Shown one piece after another: positions 1 through 8,659 of a DNA stretch of 64,000 bases. Below the pieces are notes generated by a model that saw nothing but the letters and a program-made list of their open reading frames with translations, did no database searches and was not told where the DNA came from. How positions within the stretch are numbered: the stretch's first letter is position 1; every line of letters starts with the position of its first letter. Both the position numbers and the translations under genes were made by a program. The DNA is taken from assembly GCA_944326475.1 (NCBI GenBank), contig CALVEC010000001.1, positions 62,001 to 126,000 on the forward strand. The letters are read 5' to 3'. The DNA is from Candidatus Gastranaerophilales bacterium (GTDB lineage Bacteria; Cyanobacteriota; Vampirovibrionia; Gastranaerophilales; Gastranaerophilaceae).

Positions 1-46
1 CCATGTTCAGCATCTTACCGGCGGGGCGTTTAGCACAAAACGCGAT
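1..46. repeat. Partial copy of a dispersed intergenic hairpin repeat
   Basis: The first bases (CCATGTTCAGCATCTTAC...) match the right half of longer copies near 12757 and 61201, which share CCATGTTCAGCATCTTAC followed by a GGCG-rich stretch and a GCGTT(C/T)AGC motif. Only the right part is inside the window. This is non-coding and lies in the gap before the uridine-kinase-like gene. Confidence 0.7.
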
Positions 47-61
47 GTGTGTAAGATTCTG

Positions 62-190
62 AACACACACGTCTTGGATTTTCTTCTCGCTCGCTGCTGT
101 CGCAGACTACGCTGCGCTGCCGTCTGCTTCGCGCTCGCTCCCCGGGCTGGGTTCACTTCGTTCACACGGCGCCCGTCCGAAAATCCGCTT
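62..190. other. GC-rich non-coding segment with inverted repeats
   Basis: This stretch is clearly richer in G+C than its surroundings and full of CGCTCG-type words. An inverted pair GGATTTTC (76-83) and GAAAATCC (179-186) brackets it, and a smaller pair GCAGAC/GTCTGC lies inside. An open frame crosses it but reads into the antisense of the next gene and has no credible start or composition, so I do not call a gene. It could be an insertion remnant or a structured RNA. The rest of 191-319 shows nothing I can name. Confidence 0.4.
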
Positions 191-319
191 CAGGATGAAA
201 CACCACTATTTGTGAAAATACATGTTCTTACCCCGCTCACACTGCCCCCGCCTAAACAAGGAGAGGAATTAAAAATGTACTTCCGGCATCAAATAAATCG
301 ACACATAGAACTTCATTTC

Positions 320-1177
320 CTACGATATAAAGCAATTGGTGGACGCGTGAATAAATTCAATAATTTGAGAAAAATAATCAAGAGACGCAGCGCCGTTTAT
401 TACTATATCGGCATCGCCTTTAGAAGGTATAATGTACTTTTCGGCGGCAACTTTTACATAGCCCCAGTGTTTAAGCGCATTTTCTTCATCCTGATTGCGT
501 TTTGCAGCTCTGGCGAGAAACCATTTTTTCTGAATTTTGCGGTCAATATCAACATAGACTTTGACATCAAATAAGTCTTTGATATCCCCGTACATTGCAG
601 CCATTCCCTCAACAACAATGAGTTTTTCAGACTTTATGGGAATTGCATTTTTAACGCTTATTCCGGTGCCGTTTATAAGATACTGCGGAGCAAGAATATC
701 CTCGCCTGCAGCGAGTTTTATTAAATGTTCCTTAAGCAGTTCAAGCTGAAAACTTTGCGGAGAGTCCACGTCATAGCCGTTGTCTCTAAGATTGTCAAAC
801 GTTCCGTACTTTGCAATTAAGTCGGATATGTCGTTAAAATAATTGTCAATGCTTAAATACTCAAGCGGAAAATTTAATCTGTTGCTTGTTTCTTTTATGG
901 TTTTGCAAATCGTTGTTTTGCCGCTGGCAGATTCGCCGGTGACGCCGATAAGAATGCGTTTTTTTGGTGAATCAATAATTCGTCTTGAAAATTTACTGAT
1001 AAAAGACGGATTAACATCTAAAAACATCGGATTTTCGGATTTTCTGTCATGTGCCAGAATCTGTTTGAATTTTGTCTGGAGATAAAATGCAAGAAATTCC
1101 CTTCCTGTTTTTGTGGAAAAATCAGGCTTTATTATCTTATCAGTGCTGTTTTGTTCTTTTTCAATCAATACTTGCAT
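320..1177 (-). CDS. Uridine kinase / phosphoribulokinase-family P-loop kinase
   Basis: This 285-residue cytoplasmic P-loop kinase most resembles uridine kinases, which phosphorylate uridine or cytidine for pyrimidine salvage. A Walker A motif GVTGESASGKTT sits near residues 78-89. It is followed by the SIDNYF-type substrate segment and an IVVEGM strand typical of this superfamily. An extra ~70 residues precede the kinase core, unlike the ~210-residue E. coli Udk, so the substrate may differ. The ATG start is preceded by GAGTAGGG. It lies downstream of lysC on the same strand but beyond lysC's terminator, so it is probably a separate unit. Family assignment is good; substrate is inferred. Confidence 0.8.
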   Translation of the reverse strand: MQVLIEKEQNSTDKIIKPDFSTKTGREFLAFYLQTKFKQILAHDRKSENPMFLDVNPSFISKFSRRIIDSPKKRILIGVTGESASGKTTICKTIKETSNRLNFPLEYLSIDNYFNDISDLIAKYGTFDNLRDNGYDVDSPQSFQLELLKEHLIKLAAGEDILAPQYLINGTGISVKNAIPIKSEKLIVVEGMAAMYGDIKDLFDVKVYVDIDRKIQKKWFLARAAKRNQDEENALKHWGYVKVAAEKYIIPSKGDADIVINGAASLDYFSQIIEFIHASTNCFIS

Positions 1178-1199
1178 ACCCTACTCAATACCCATCAAT

Positions 1200-1245
1200 A
1201 AAAAAAATTGCTACACAATGAAAAAAAATACACATTATGTAACAA
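1200..1245 (-). terminator. Intrinsic terminator of lysC
   Basis: Read on the minus strand, TTGTTACATAATG (1245-1233) pairs with CATTGTGTAGCAA (1220-1208), with two mismatches, and is followed directly by a run of eight T. It lies just after the lysC stop codon. Confidence 0.75.
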
Positions 1246-1253
1246 ATTAAACT

Positions 1254-2513
1254 TTATACATCCGGCAAATCACCCATCACAACCGCCGTTTTGTCTGCGT
1301 CCAGCTTAAACGCGCTGTGCAGCGCTTGAATCGCTTTGTGCGCATCATTCTTTTCAACTAGACAGCTTATTTTTATTTCACTTGTTGAAATCATTTTTAT
1401 ATTTATTCCGACTTCCGCAAGCGCCTTAAACATAGAAGCCGCAATACCCGGTCTGTCAACCATGCCTGCGCCTACAATAGAAACTTTGGCAATATCTTCA
1501 TCCACAAGAACAGAAGTAGCGCCAATCTCGCTCAAAACTTGTTTAATTATTTCCAGAGTCTTGCTGTAGTCAGCCTTTGAAACAGTGAAAGCGACGTCAT
1601 TTGTGCCGTCATTTCTGCCGTATGACTGGATAATCATATCAACGCTTACATCAGAATTGGAGAGCGCCTCAAAAATCTTAGCAGCACTGCCCGGTTCATC
1701 AGGTACATCGCAGATAACGACTCGGATTTGTGACAAATCAGCAGCTACACCGGCTACCGGTTTATTAATTTCCATGTTTTCTACTCCTGTTATATAAGTT
1801 CCTAAATCATCAAGTTTAAAGGTGCTTCTGACTCTGAGAGGCACTTTATATTGCTTAGCTGTTTCAACAGAACGCGGATGCAAAACATTTGCACCGACAT
1901 AAGCCAGTTCAAGCATTTCTTCATAAGAAATTTCAGAGAGTTTTGTTGCATTTGGAACAATTCTCGGGTCGGTAGTGTACACGCCTTCAACATCTGTATA
2001 TATATCACACCTGTCAGCATGCATAGCACCGGCTATTGCAACAGCGGACGTATCCGAGCCGCCTCTGCCGAGAGTTGTGATTTCACCGTCGGGTGTAACC
2101 CCTTGAAACCCTGCAACAACAATTATTTCACCGTTATCCAGATGAGATTTCAGTTTTTCAGTCCTGATATCGACAATTCTTGCCTTTGTATGGTTGCACT
2201 CTGTTATTATACCAACCTGCATAGCATTCATGCTGACTGCAGCGTGTCCCTGTGCCTGAATTGCCATAGTAAGAAGCGCAATGGAAACCTGCTCGCCCGT
2301 TGTGAGAAGCATATCCATTTCACGGGGATTAGGTGTTTCCGTGATTTCATTTGCCATTTTTACAAGATAATCAGTTGTATGTCCCATAGCAGAAACTACA
2401 ACTATAACCTGATTACCGTTGTTTTTCTCACGTATAACCGCTTTTGCGACATTCTTTATTTTTTCTACATCGGCGACTGATGTTCCGCCGAATTTTTGTA
2501 CAATTATTCCCAC
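1254..2513 (-). CDS. lysC: Aspartate kinase
   Basis: Aspartokinase (419 residues) makes aspartyl phosphate, the first step to lysine, threonine and methionine. The N-terminus has the family motif KFGGTSVADV (residues ~6-15), a nucleotide-binding stretch GRGGSDTSAVAIA near 150, and two C-terminal ACT domains (~265-340 and ~345-410) expected to bind allosteric amino acids. The length fits a monofunctional enzyme with no homoserine dehydrogenase part. The start is GTG, overlapping the TAG stop of the upstream TPR gene by one base (TAGTG), so translation is probably coupled. It is the last gene of a five-gene minus-strand run that begins with the FliO-like gene, and a U-run terminator follows. 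Confidence 0.95.
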   Translation of the reverse strand: MGIIVQKFGGTSVADVEKIKNVAKAVIREKNNGNQVIVVVSAMGHTTDYLVKMANEITETPNPREMDMLLTTGEQVSIALLTMAIQAQGHAAVSMNAMQVGIITECNHTKARIVDIRTEKLKSHLDNGEIIVVAGFQGVTPDGEITTLGRGGSDTSAVAIAGAMHADRCDIYTDVEGVYTTDPRIVPNATKLSEISYEEMLELAYVGANVLHPRSVETAKQYKVPLRVRSTFKLDDLGTYITGVENMEINKPVAGVAADLSQIRVVICDVPDEPGSAAKIFEALSNSDVSVDMIIQSYGRNDGTNDVAFTVSKADYSKTLEIIKQVLSEIGATSVLVDEDIAKVSIVGAGMVDRPGIAASMFKALAEVGINIKMISTSEIKISCLVEKNDAHKAIQALHSAFKLDADKTAVVMGDLPDV

Positions 2514-4213
2514 TATTGCCCCTTATTGGATAATTTAGCGACCAGTGCGTCTCTTATATGAGTTATGTTACTGTTATTATAGCGCTGCAAAAATTTATTA
2601 CAATAATTTATTACAAAATCTACATCAGTAAATGTATCATCAGCCAAAACATCGCACAAAATAGAGTCTTGTATGTGCAAATAATCGTTTTCAACCCCGG
2701 TTTTGTCCATAATCATTTCAAGCTGAGCCAGCGCCGATTTGTAGTCTTTTAATACAACATAACATTCTGCCATCCCGAGTCTTGCAACGGTAAATGTTGA
2801 ATCAATCTTTATTGCATCATTTAATTTTTCAATAGCCTCAAGCGGCATGCCGGATTTCATCAGGGCAATGCCGTATGCAAAAATTGAATCCGGAGAAGTT
2901 TTATCAAAAGTATACAATGTTCTTGCCTTACGCAGTGCCTCCTGATATTTTTCTTCTTCAATAAGCAAATTAGTAAGTGCGACATAAGATTTTGAATGGT
3001 TTGGAAGATACTCAATGCATTTTTTATAGTATTTTTCCGCCTCATCATAGTTGTCCGTCCAATAATTACATTCGCCCAGCTTGTAGTAAAGCGCATAATT
3101 TTTAGGCGCAAGCTGCAATGCTTTTTTATAATATATTTCTGCTTCTTCGTATTCTTTTTCCGAAAATTTAATGGTTGCACAATTATAATATGCCTGCGGA
3201 TTGTTCGGATTGACCTGCAGAAGCCTTTTCAAAAACCTTTCGGATTCGCAATAGTCGCCCATTGTCAGGTAAATTGAAGAAAGCTCGCTCAAAAGCTGTT
3301 CATTATTAGGTTCCATCTTAAGCGCTTCAAGAAATTTTTCTTCAGCGTCAAAATATCGTCCGAATGCCTCCAATGAAATTCCCCACTCAATTAACACTTC
3401 TGCCGTAAGCGGCGCATTAGCTTTTGCGGATTCGTAAGCTTCCATACACAACTCAAAATTTTTCTCCTTACGGCGTACTTCACCCACAACAAGATACGGT
3501 CCTGTTTGAGCAGGATTTAATGCAATTGAGTTCATTGCGTGTTTTAATGCATTTTCATAATCGCCAAGACGCAAATAGCACATTGATGTATAATAGCTGA
3601 CATCATATTTGTCAGGCGAAAAGAGTGAACTGTGTTCAAATTGTTTTATAGCTTCTTCATAACGTTCCTGTTCATATAAAAGCATTCCCCAGAACATCGG
3701 AATAAAAGGGTTTTCAGGGCTCAATGCCGCTGCGGTTTTGAATTTTTCCTCAGCTTCTTTTTTCATTTTAAATTTTGATAGTGACAATGCCCAGTTCACA
3801 TAGATTTCAGGATTTCTCGGATCGTATTTTTGCGCAAGCTCAAAAACCTCTTTTGCCGATTCATAGTCGCCGATTTCTGAAAGACTTGTTCCCCAGAGGG
3901 AATACGCTTTTGAATTATACTTATCAAGCTTTACGGCTGAACGGAAATTGTTTATTGCCTCGGCGTAATCTCCGAGCTGCATATACAAAATGCCGAGATT
4001 TATATAGGTTTTCGGATTTTGCTGCGCCATCATTGAGGCAGTGCTGAGCTTTTCTATCGCTTCAGCAATCTCACCCTTATTTGCCATATTAACACCCCAG
4101 TCAACATATGCAAGCGAAGGTATTTCCGCCATATTTGACTGTTTTGTGTAATCGTTTACATACTTATCAGCATGTTTAATTTTGTCCCATATTTTTTTTA
4201 TATCTTCTTCCAT
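2513..4213 (-). CDS. Tetratricopeptide-repeat protein
   Basis: This 566-residue protein is built almost entirely of tandem 34-residue TPR units, roughly a dozen or more, with repeated patterns such as YxNLGxLYxxxGDYxEAI, YxxWGxxLxExGxYxxAxxxF and YYKLGECNYWTDNYDEAEKYY. No signal peptide or membrane segment is visible, so it is probably cytosolic. TPR solenoids act as protein-binding scaffolds; the partner cannot be read from sequence. It sits between the HAD phosphatase (4-base gap) and lysC (1-base overlap) in a tight operon with NeuB-like and FliO-like genes. A link to surface glycan or flagellar assembly is possible but unproven. Confidence 0.9.
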   Translation of the reverse strand: MEEDIKKIWDKIKHADKYVNDYTKQSNMAEIPSLAYVDWGVNMANKGEIAEAIEKLSTASMMAQQNPKTYINLGILYMQLGDYAEAINNFRSAVKLDKYNSKAYSLWGTSLSEIGDYESAKEVFELAQKYDPRNPEIYVNWALSLSKFKMKKEAEEKFKTAAALSPENPFIPMFWGMLLYEQERYEEAIKQFEHSSLFSPDKYDVSYYTSMCYLRLGDYENALKHAMNSIALNPAQTGPYLVVGEVRRKEKNFELCMEAYESAKANAPLTAEVLIEWGISLEAFGRYFDAEEKFLEALKMEPNNEQLLSELSSIYLTMGDYCESERFLKRLLQVNPNNPQAYYNCATIKFSEKEYEEAEIYYKKALQLAPKNYALYYKLGECNYWTDNYDEAEKYYKKCIEYLPNHSKSYVALTNLLIEEEKYQEALRKARTLYTFDKTSPDSIFAYGIALMKSGMPLEAIEKLNDAIKIDSTFTVARLGMAECYVVLKDYKSALAQLEMIMDKTGVENDYLHIQDSILCDVLADDTFTDVDFVINYCNKFLQRYNNSNITHIRDALVAKLSNKGQ

Positions 4214-4217
4214 ACTC

Positions 4218-4718
4218 TTAATTAACTGTCTTCATCTCTAATACATTATCTACTACATCTCTGAATAATCCATCACCGGCGCTGCAGCAGGATACCTGAA
4301 CCCCCGGAATGTCCTTAAGTTTATAATTTGCTTGTTCCGGAATAACGGAATATCCCGCAAATTTTAGACTTTCAATATCGTTTACGTCATCTCCGAGGTA
4401 CACGGCTTCATCTTGTGAAATGCCATATTTTTCCAGTATTGATTTCACAATCGGAAGTTTTTCTCTTACGCCCTGATGAATATCTTCAAGTCCGAATCTT
4501 TTTGCCAGAAAATCAATTGACGGACTAACGTCTCCCGATACAATGGCGACTTTAAGTCCGTTTTTCTTTGCAATAGAAACGCCCATAATATCTTTATAAC
4601 TAAGCTTTTTGAATGTCTGACCTTCTTCGGATATTAGTATCGAGTTGTCAGTAAAAATACCGTCAAAGTCGGAAATGATAATTTTTATACTGCCGGATAA
4701 ATCAAGAGTCTTATACAT
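4218..4718 (-). CDS. KdsC-type HAD phosphatase, probably acting on a nonulosonic acid phosphate
   Basis: This is a 166-residue single-domain HAD hydrolase. Motif I is ISDFDGIFTD (residues ~14-23), the KdsC/CMAS signature with both catalytic aspartates; motif II is VSGD near 60; motif IV is YLGDDVND near 107. Such C0-type HADs dephosphorylate KDO-8-phosphate or sialic acid 9-phosphate, or form part of CMP-sialate synthases. The gene overlaps the NeuB-like gene by 8 bases, so a product of that synthase is the likely substrate. This suggests a pathway with a 9-phosphate intermediate (inference). KdsC is the alternative reading, but no kdsA or kdsB is nearby. Confidence 0.85.
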   Translation of the reverse strand: MYKTLDLSGSIKIIISDFDGIFTDNSILISEEGQTFKKLSYKDIMGVSIAKKNGLKVAIVSGDVSPSIDFLAKRFGLEDIHQGVREKLPIVKSILEKYGISQDEAVYLGDDVNDIESLKFAGYSVIPEQANYKLKDIPGVQVSCCSAGDGLFRDVVDNVLEMKTVN

Positions 4719-5592
4719 TAGCTGTTTTAACCTTTCTAAGTTTTTTTATAATCGGTTTTTCAGACTCGTAAACAACGATTCTTCCGTCACCGATAATTCT
4801 CGGCAGATGTCTAATATCACGAACCATACGTCTCAACCCGTCAGGTTCAAGGCTTGCTGCCTGGTCTGACCCCCATAATGTTCTGTCTGTTGTAATATGC
4901 CTTTCCACTGAACATGCACCAAATGCCGGGGCAACCGAAGCTGCAAAAATTCCTCTGTCGTGAGCACTAAAGCCAACAGGGCATGAAAACATATTTTTTA
5001 GAGTTTGTATGCCCAACAGGTTTATTTCATCTATTTCAGTAGGATAAGTTGAGGTACAGTGATAAAGCACCAAGTCCTTCTCTCCGAGCACCGCTACGGC
5101 ATGCCGTATTTCTTCAACCGTACTCATTCCGGTAGAAAGGAGAACGGGTCTGCCTTTTGAACGGACGTATCTGAGCAGAACATCATCAGTAAGGCAGGCA
5201 GAAGATATTTTGTGGCATGGCGGGTCAAATCTTTCTATAAAATCGACGGAACCCGTATCCCAGCAAGAAGCAAACCACATTATACCCTTTTTACGGCAGT
5301 AATTGTCAATCTCACAGTACTCATCAAAACCAAACTCCAAACCGCGTTTCAAATCTCCGTTTGTTTCACCAAATACGCTGCTGCGCGGCATGGCGAGTTC
5401 TTCTTTAGAGTAAACAACGTCAACAGTCCTCTTTTGAAATTTGACGGCGTCACAACCGCAGTAAACAGCGGCGTCAATCATTTTTTTTGCAAGTTCGACC
5501 GAACCGTTATGGTTTATGCCAATTTCAGCTATAATAAAGCAAGGATGACCGTCACCTACTATTTTATCTCTTATTTGAACTTCTCTGTTCAC
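4711..5592 (-). CDS. NeuB-family nonulosonic (sialic) acid synthase lacking the SAF domain
   Basis: This TIM-barrel synthase condenses phosphoenolpyruvate with an N-acyl hexosamine or its 6-phosphate to make a sialic-acid-like sugar. Hallmarks are IAEIGINHNG near residue 20, AVKFQKR near 50, KISSACLTDD near 130, LLSTGMST near 150 and GFSAHDRGI near 205. At 293 residues it is about 50-60 shorter than typical NeuB/PseI proteins. It ends soon after the barrel, so the usual C-terminal SAF (antifreeze-like) domain is absent. The start is GTG with GGAG upstream. It overlaps the HAD phosphatase and follows the FliO-like gene by 24 bases. No CMP-transferase is in the window. The exact sugar is unknown. 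Confidence 0.85.
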   Translation of the reverse strand: MNREVQIRDKIVGDGHPCFIIAEIGINHNGSVELAKKMIDAAVYCGCDAVKFQKRTVDVVYSKEELAMPRSSVFGETNGDLKRGLEFGFDEYCEIDNYCRKKGIMWFASCWDTGSVDFIERFDPPCHKISSACLTDDVLLRYVRSKGRPVLLSTGMSTVEEIRHAVAVLGEKDLVLYHCTSTYPTEIDEINLLGIQTLKNMFSCPVGFSAHDRGIFAASVAPAFGACSVERHITTDRTLWGSDQAASLEPDGLRRMVRDIRHLPRIIGDGRIVVYESEKPIIKKLRKVKTANV

Positions 5593-5616
5593 GTGTTTTG
5601 TCTCCGGTTTCTTTGT

Positions 5617-6174
5617 TTAACTTCTGTACTTTCTGTAAATCGAACTTATGTCGTTTAAATTTTTGTCAAGGTCTTCAAAATCAATTTTACCCGACAAATC
5701 ATTGTCTTTTTTAGCTACAGTGCTTTTTGTCTGTTTTGGCTCTGTTATTGCCTCTTTAATCTCTGTTTCAATACCCTTATCAAATTCCTTTAACAGAGTT
5801 ATATTTTGCTGTGTTGCACCTATAACCAGAATTTTTCCGTTTATTTCAACGGAATAGAGGTTTTTATTTTGTCCGAGCGGCAAAGAAGACAGAATGGTAA
5901 ATCTGCTTTTTGCATAATCTTCATTTGATTTAAGCCCGAGCTTGAATTTATCCGAACGACTCATTCTTGAATATACTATACCCGTTATATAAATCAGAGC
6001 CACAACGATAACCAGCGACACCACCAAATTCAATAAACTCGGCATGCCTGAATACTCGGTTTGCATAGCCTGCTTCATAGAATCCGGTATAACGGCGGCA
6101 TATGCAGGCATATATACAGCGTAACAGAAGCTTGCTGCAGTCATTATGGAAAATAGGAATTTTATGTTTTTCAT
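5617..6174 (-). CDS. FliO-like membrane protein (flagellar export assembly factor)
   Basis: A 185-residue protein with an N-terminal signal-like hydrophobic segment (about 5-25), a second transmembrane helix (about 45-67, VVSLVIVVALIYITGIVY) and a small cytosolic domain. That domain has the FliO pattern SSLPLGQNKNLYSVEINGKILVIGAT. FliO assists assembly of the FliPQR export gate. The C-terminus is charged and linker-like. I chose the ATG at 6174 over a TTG three bases upstream because AGGAGGGG lies seven bases away. No fliP, fliQ or fliR is adjacent; instead it heads the operon with NeuB-like, HAD, TPR and lysC. Fold assignment rests on pattern only. Confidence 0.65.
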   Translation of the reverse strand: MKNIKFLFSIMTAASFCYAVYMPAYAAVIPDSMKQAMQTEYSGMPSLLNLVVSLVIVVALIYITGIVYSRMSRSDKFKLGLKSNEDYAKSRFTILSSLPLGQNKNLYSVEINGKILVIGATQQNITLLKEFDKGIETEIKEAITEPKQTKSTVAKKDNDLSGKIDFEDLDKNLNDISSIYRKYRS

Positions 6175-6343
6175 CAATACCCCTCCTGTTTTATAAATTT
6201 TACCATAATAAAATCAGAAGCAATAGGATAATTAACTAATATTAAATTTTTATTCACATTTTTTATCAGAAAAATTTATGCGGAATTGAGACATAAAACA
6301 GCCTGCAAGCACATTTATAAGATATAAGAATTGCACAAAAAAG

Positions 6344-6378
6344 TTGTAATATTTATTTTTGAATATTAATATTATTAT
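6344..6378 (+). promoter_or_regulatory. Predicted leaderless promoter of rarA
   Basis: TTGTAA (6344-6349), 17-base spacer, TAATAT (6367-6372), then six bases to the ATG at 6379. No Shine-Dalgarno sequence is present. Transcription would start at or next to the start codon. Confidence 0.5.
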
Positions 6379-7608
6379 ATGGATTTATTTCAAGCAATGG
6401 AAAATGCAAACAAGCAAGTGCCTCTCGCCGAACTTCTCCGCCCGAAAACTCTTGAAGAATACCTGGGGCAGACACAGGTTGTCGGCGAAAATTCCGCATT
6501 CTTAAACCTGTTAAAATCAGGGCGTCTTTTTTCTTGTATATTCTGGGGACCTCCGGGTTGCGGAAAAACCACCCTTGCACGGCTTATTGCAACAAAAACC
6601 GACTCGGATTTTATAGAACTCAGTGCGGTTTCATCAGGTGTAAAAGACATAAAAGACTGTGTTGAGCGCGCAAAAGAGAACCTCCGCTATCAAAAAAAGA
6701 CAATTCTTTTTATTGATGAAATCCACAGATACAGCAAAACACAACAGGACGCGCTGCTTCCTTACCTTGAAAACGGCACCTTCTTTTTAATCGGCTCGAC
6801 CACGGAAAATCCGTCATTTCAGGTTGTGCCTGCGCTGCTTTCAAGAGTGCAGGTTGTAATGCTGAGTCCGATTGATGATGAAAGCATTAAAAACATTGTC
6901 ACAAAAGGATTTACATTTCTCTCCGGAAAGTACGGCGCGATTGATATGAAACAGGAAATCCTTGATTTTATTATTAAATACGCAAACGGAGATGCGAGAC
7001 TGTGTCTTAACCTTGTCGAAAACGCATTTTTTGCCGCGGATTTTGACGGGAAAAAACGTATACTTACAATGGATATTCTTGAAAACCTCACTCAGGAAAA
7101 GAGTATCGGATACGCAAGACAGGAGCATTATGACTGCGCCTCTGCATTTCAAAAAAGTCTCAGAGGCAGTGACAAAAATGCGGCAATCTACTGGCTTGCA
7201 AAAATGATAGCCGGCGGTGAAGACCCGCGATTTATTGCAAGAAGACTCATAGTTTGTGCAGCGGAGGATGTCGGCAACGCCGACCCGATGGCGCTTGTAG
7301 TCGCAATGAATGCTTATCGTGCTGTAGAACTTATTGGAATGCCCGAGGGGCGTATTCCTCTGGCGCAGGCTGTAGAATACGTTGCGGACGCAAAAAAATC
7401 AAACAGAGCAATAATGGCAATAGACTCTGCACTTTCCGACATTACAAGCGGACTAAATTTTGCTCCGCCAATGCACCTTAGAGATGCACACTACAAAGAT
7501 GCAAAAAAATACGGATTCGGGAAAGGCTATATTTACACGCATTCTAATCCTGAGGAAAAACAACAGTTCATGCCTGACGAACTGCGCGACAAAAAATATT
7601 TTCCCTGA
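6379..7608 (+). CDS. rarA: Replication-associated recombination protein A (AAA+ ATPase)
   Basis: RarA/MgsA (409 residues) is a clamp-loader-like AAA+ ATPase acting at stalled replication forks. The N-terminus carries the family motif PLAELLRPKTLEEYLGQ, Walker A is GPPGCGKTT (57-65), Walker B is ILFIDEIHR (~107-115), sensor I is IGSTTENPSF, and the C-terminal tetramerisation domain includes MIAGGEDPRFIARRLI and AAEDVGNADP. The length is normal. The gene is transcribed divergently from the FliO-like gene. There is no ribosome-binding site; a promoter sits immediately before the ATG. Confidence 0.97.
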   Translation: MDLFQAMENANKQVPLAELLRPKTLEEYLGQTQVVGENSAFLNLLKSGRLFSCIFWGPPGCGKTTLARLIATKTDSDFIELSAVSSGVKDIKDCVERAKENLRYQKKTILFIDEIHRYSKTQQDALLPYLENGTFFLIGSTTENPSFQVVPALLSRVQVVMLSPIDDESIKNIVTKGFTFLSGKYGAIDMKQEILDFIIKYANGDARLCLNLVENAFFAADFDGKKRILTMDILENLTQEKSIGYARQEHYDCASAFQKSLRGSDKNAAIYWLAKMIAGGEDPRFIARRLIVCAAEDVGNADPMALVVAMNAYRAVELIGMPEGRIPLAQAVEYVADAKKSNRAIMAIDSALSDITSGLNFAPPMHLRDAHYKDAKKYGFGKGYIYTHSNPEEKQQFMPDELRDKKYFP

Positions 7609-7627
7609 TTAGTCGTTGTAAACGGCT

Positions 7628-7657
7628 TTCTTACTTCATGTAAACATTTTATATAAT
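7628..7657 (+). promoter_or_regulatory. Possible promoter of the TolC-like pair
   Basis: TATAAT at 7652-7657 with a weak -35 (TTCTTA, 18-base spacer). It would give a leader of about 55 bases ending in GGGGAGCAGG before the ATG at 7721. Confidence 0.4.
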
Positions 7658-7720
7658 TTTTCAATTTTTAGAGATTATATATGATTTATGTGTTATAAAT
7701 TTATTAAAGAGGGGAGCAGG

Positions 7721-8659
7721 ATGAAAAAAATAGCTGTAGTAATTGTCATTTTTCTCACTGTTTCACGGTGCATTGCCGCTGAAATAGGGCTGGATGACGT
7801 GAAGAAAAATTCACTAAAGCTAGACCCGCGCGTTGTTCATGATGAGAAAAGTCTCGCAATTGATGAAAAAACGGCGAAAGAGGGGCTTGTAAATCTGCAG
7901 CAGCAAAAAGACCTTGAAGACATCGAAAACCTCTGGCAGGCTACTCTTAACAACAATAATATTATTAAATTTGCAATGAAAAAGCTCTCGGTGCCCGAAA
8001 GCCAGCGCAGAATACATTCGTCTGTAATGGCAAAATCGCTTTCCGCTCTGGTAAACGGCGCTTCTTTTATTCCCGGATTTATGGGTGCAAACTACATGGT
8101 TCAATCTGCATCTTATGCTACGGGACAGCTTGCTAACAATTATATCAACAAGCACAATAACCCGAAAGAAATGCCGCTGACTGACACGGAATTGATTGAA
8201 CTTGCGGGCATGATTGAATCACTGCAGGATACTATAATTAATTCTTATTATAATTACAAAGCTGTGCTTAATCAGATTAAAGACACAAGACAGAGGCTTG
8301 TACTTTACAATAAAAATTATAATACAGCCATAAAAAACGGGGATAAAATGGAAATTATTGTTTCTTCGGCAATGTACGACGACCTCTTGTTTGAAGAAGC
8401 ACAACTTATTGAACAGGCAAAGAAGTATGAAATGGACTTGCAGCGGCTTGCAGGGAAAAAAGCGGTTGAGGAGCTGAATTTGTACCAGTACGCGTTTAAA
8501 AATGAGCTTTTTGCAGTAAACCAGCCTGACACAAAAACTCCGCCGACATCAAGAAGTAACATGAAGACACAGACTCCCGCAACGAAAACAGCGCCGGTAC
8601 AACAAAACCGCAGCAAGGCTCCCACTCCGGCTTCACCCCCGACAGGAGGCAGATTATGA
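7721..8659 (+). CDS. Secreted TolC-like coiled-coil protein, paralogue 1
   Basis: A 312-residue exported protein of unknown function. A signal peptide occupies about residues 1-20 (ending CIAA). A small alpha-helical part follows (LEDIENLWQATLNNN), then a Gly/Ala-rich hydrophobic stretch near 105-145, long amphipathic helices (about 160-260) and a Pro/Thr-rich tail. The helical part ends in LQRLAGKKAVEEL, reminiscent of outer-membrane factors, where one repeat closes with LxxLxG, but it holds only about half of a TolC. I chose the ATG at 7721 over 7688 because it follows GGGGAGCAGG and exposes the signal peptide. It overlaps the next, paralogous gene by four bases (ATGA). Function is not known. 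Confidence 0.7.
   Translation: MKKIAVVIVIFLTVSRCIAAEIGLDDVKKNSLKLDPRVVHDEKSLAIDEKTAKEGLVNLQQQKDLEDIENLWQATLNNNNIIKFAMKKLSVPESQRRIHSSVMAKSLSALVNGASFIPGFMGANYMVQSASYATGQLANNYINKHNNPKEMPLTDTELIELAGMIESLQDTIINSYYNYKAVLNQIKDTRQRLVLYNKNYNTAIKNGDKMEIIVSSAMYDDLLFEEAQLIEQAKKYEMDLQRLAGKKAVEELNLYQYAFKNELFAVNQPDTKTPPTSRSNMKTQTPATKTAPVQQNRSKAPTPASPPTGGRL

Noticed and set aside
47-574. 175-codon plus-strand ORF at the left end
   Set aside because: It begins in a dispersed repeat, crosses the GC-rich patch and ends antisense to the kinase gene.
1851-2480. 209-codon ORF antisense to lysC
   Set aside because: It lies wholly within a well-supported aspartate kinase and its product has no recognisable features.
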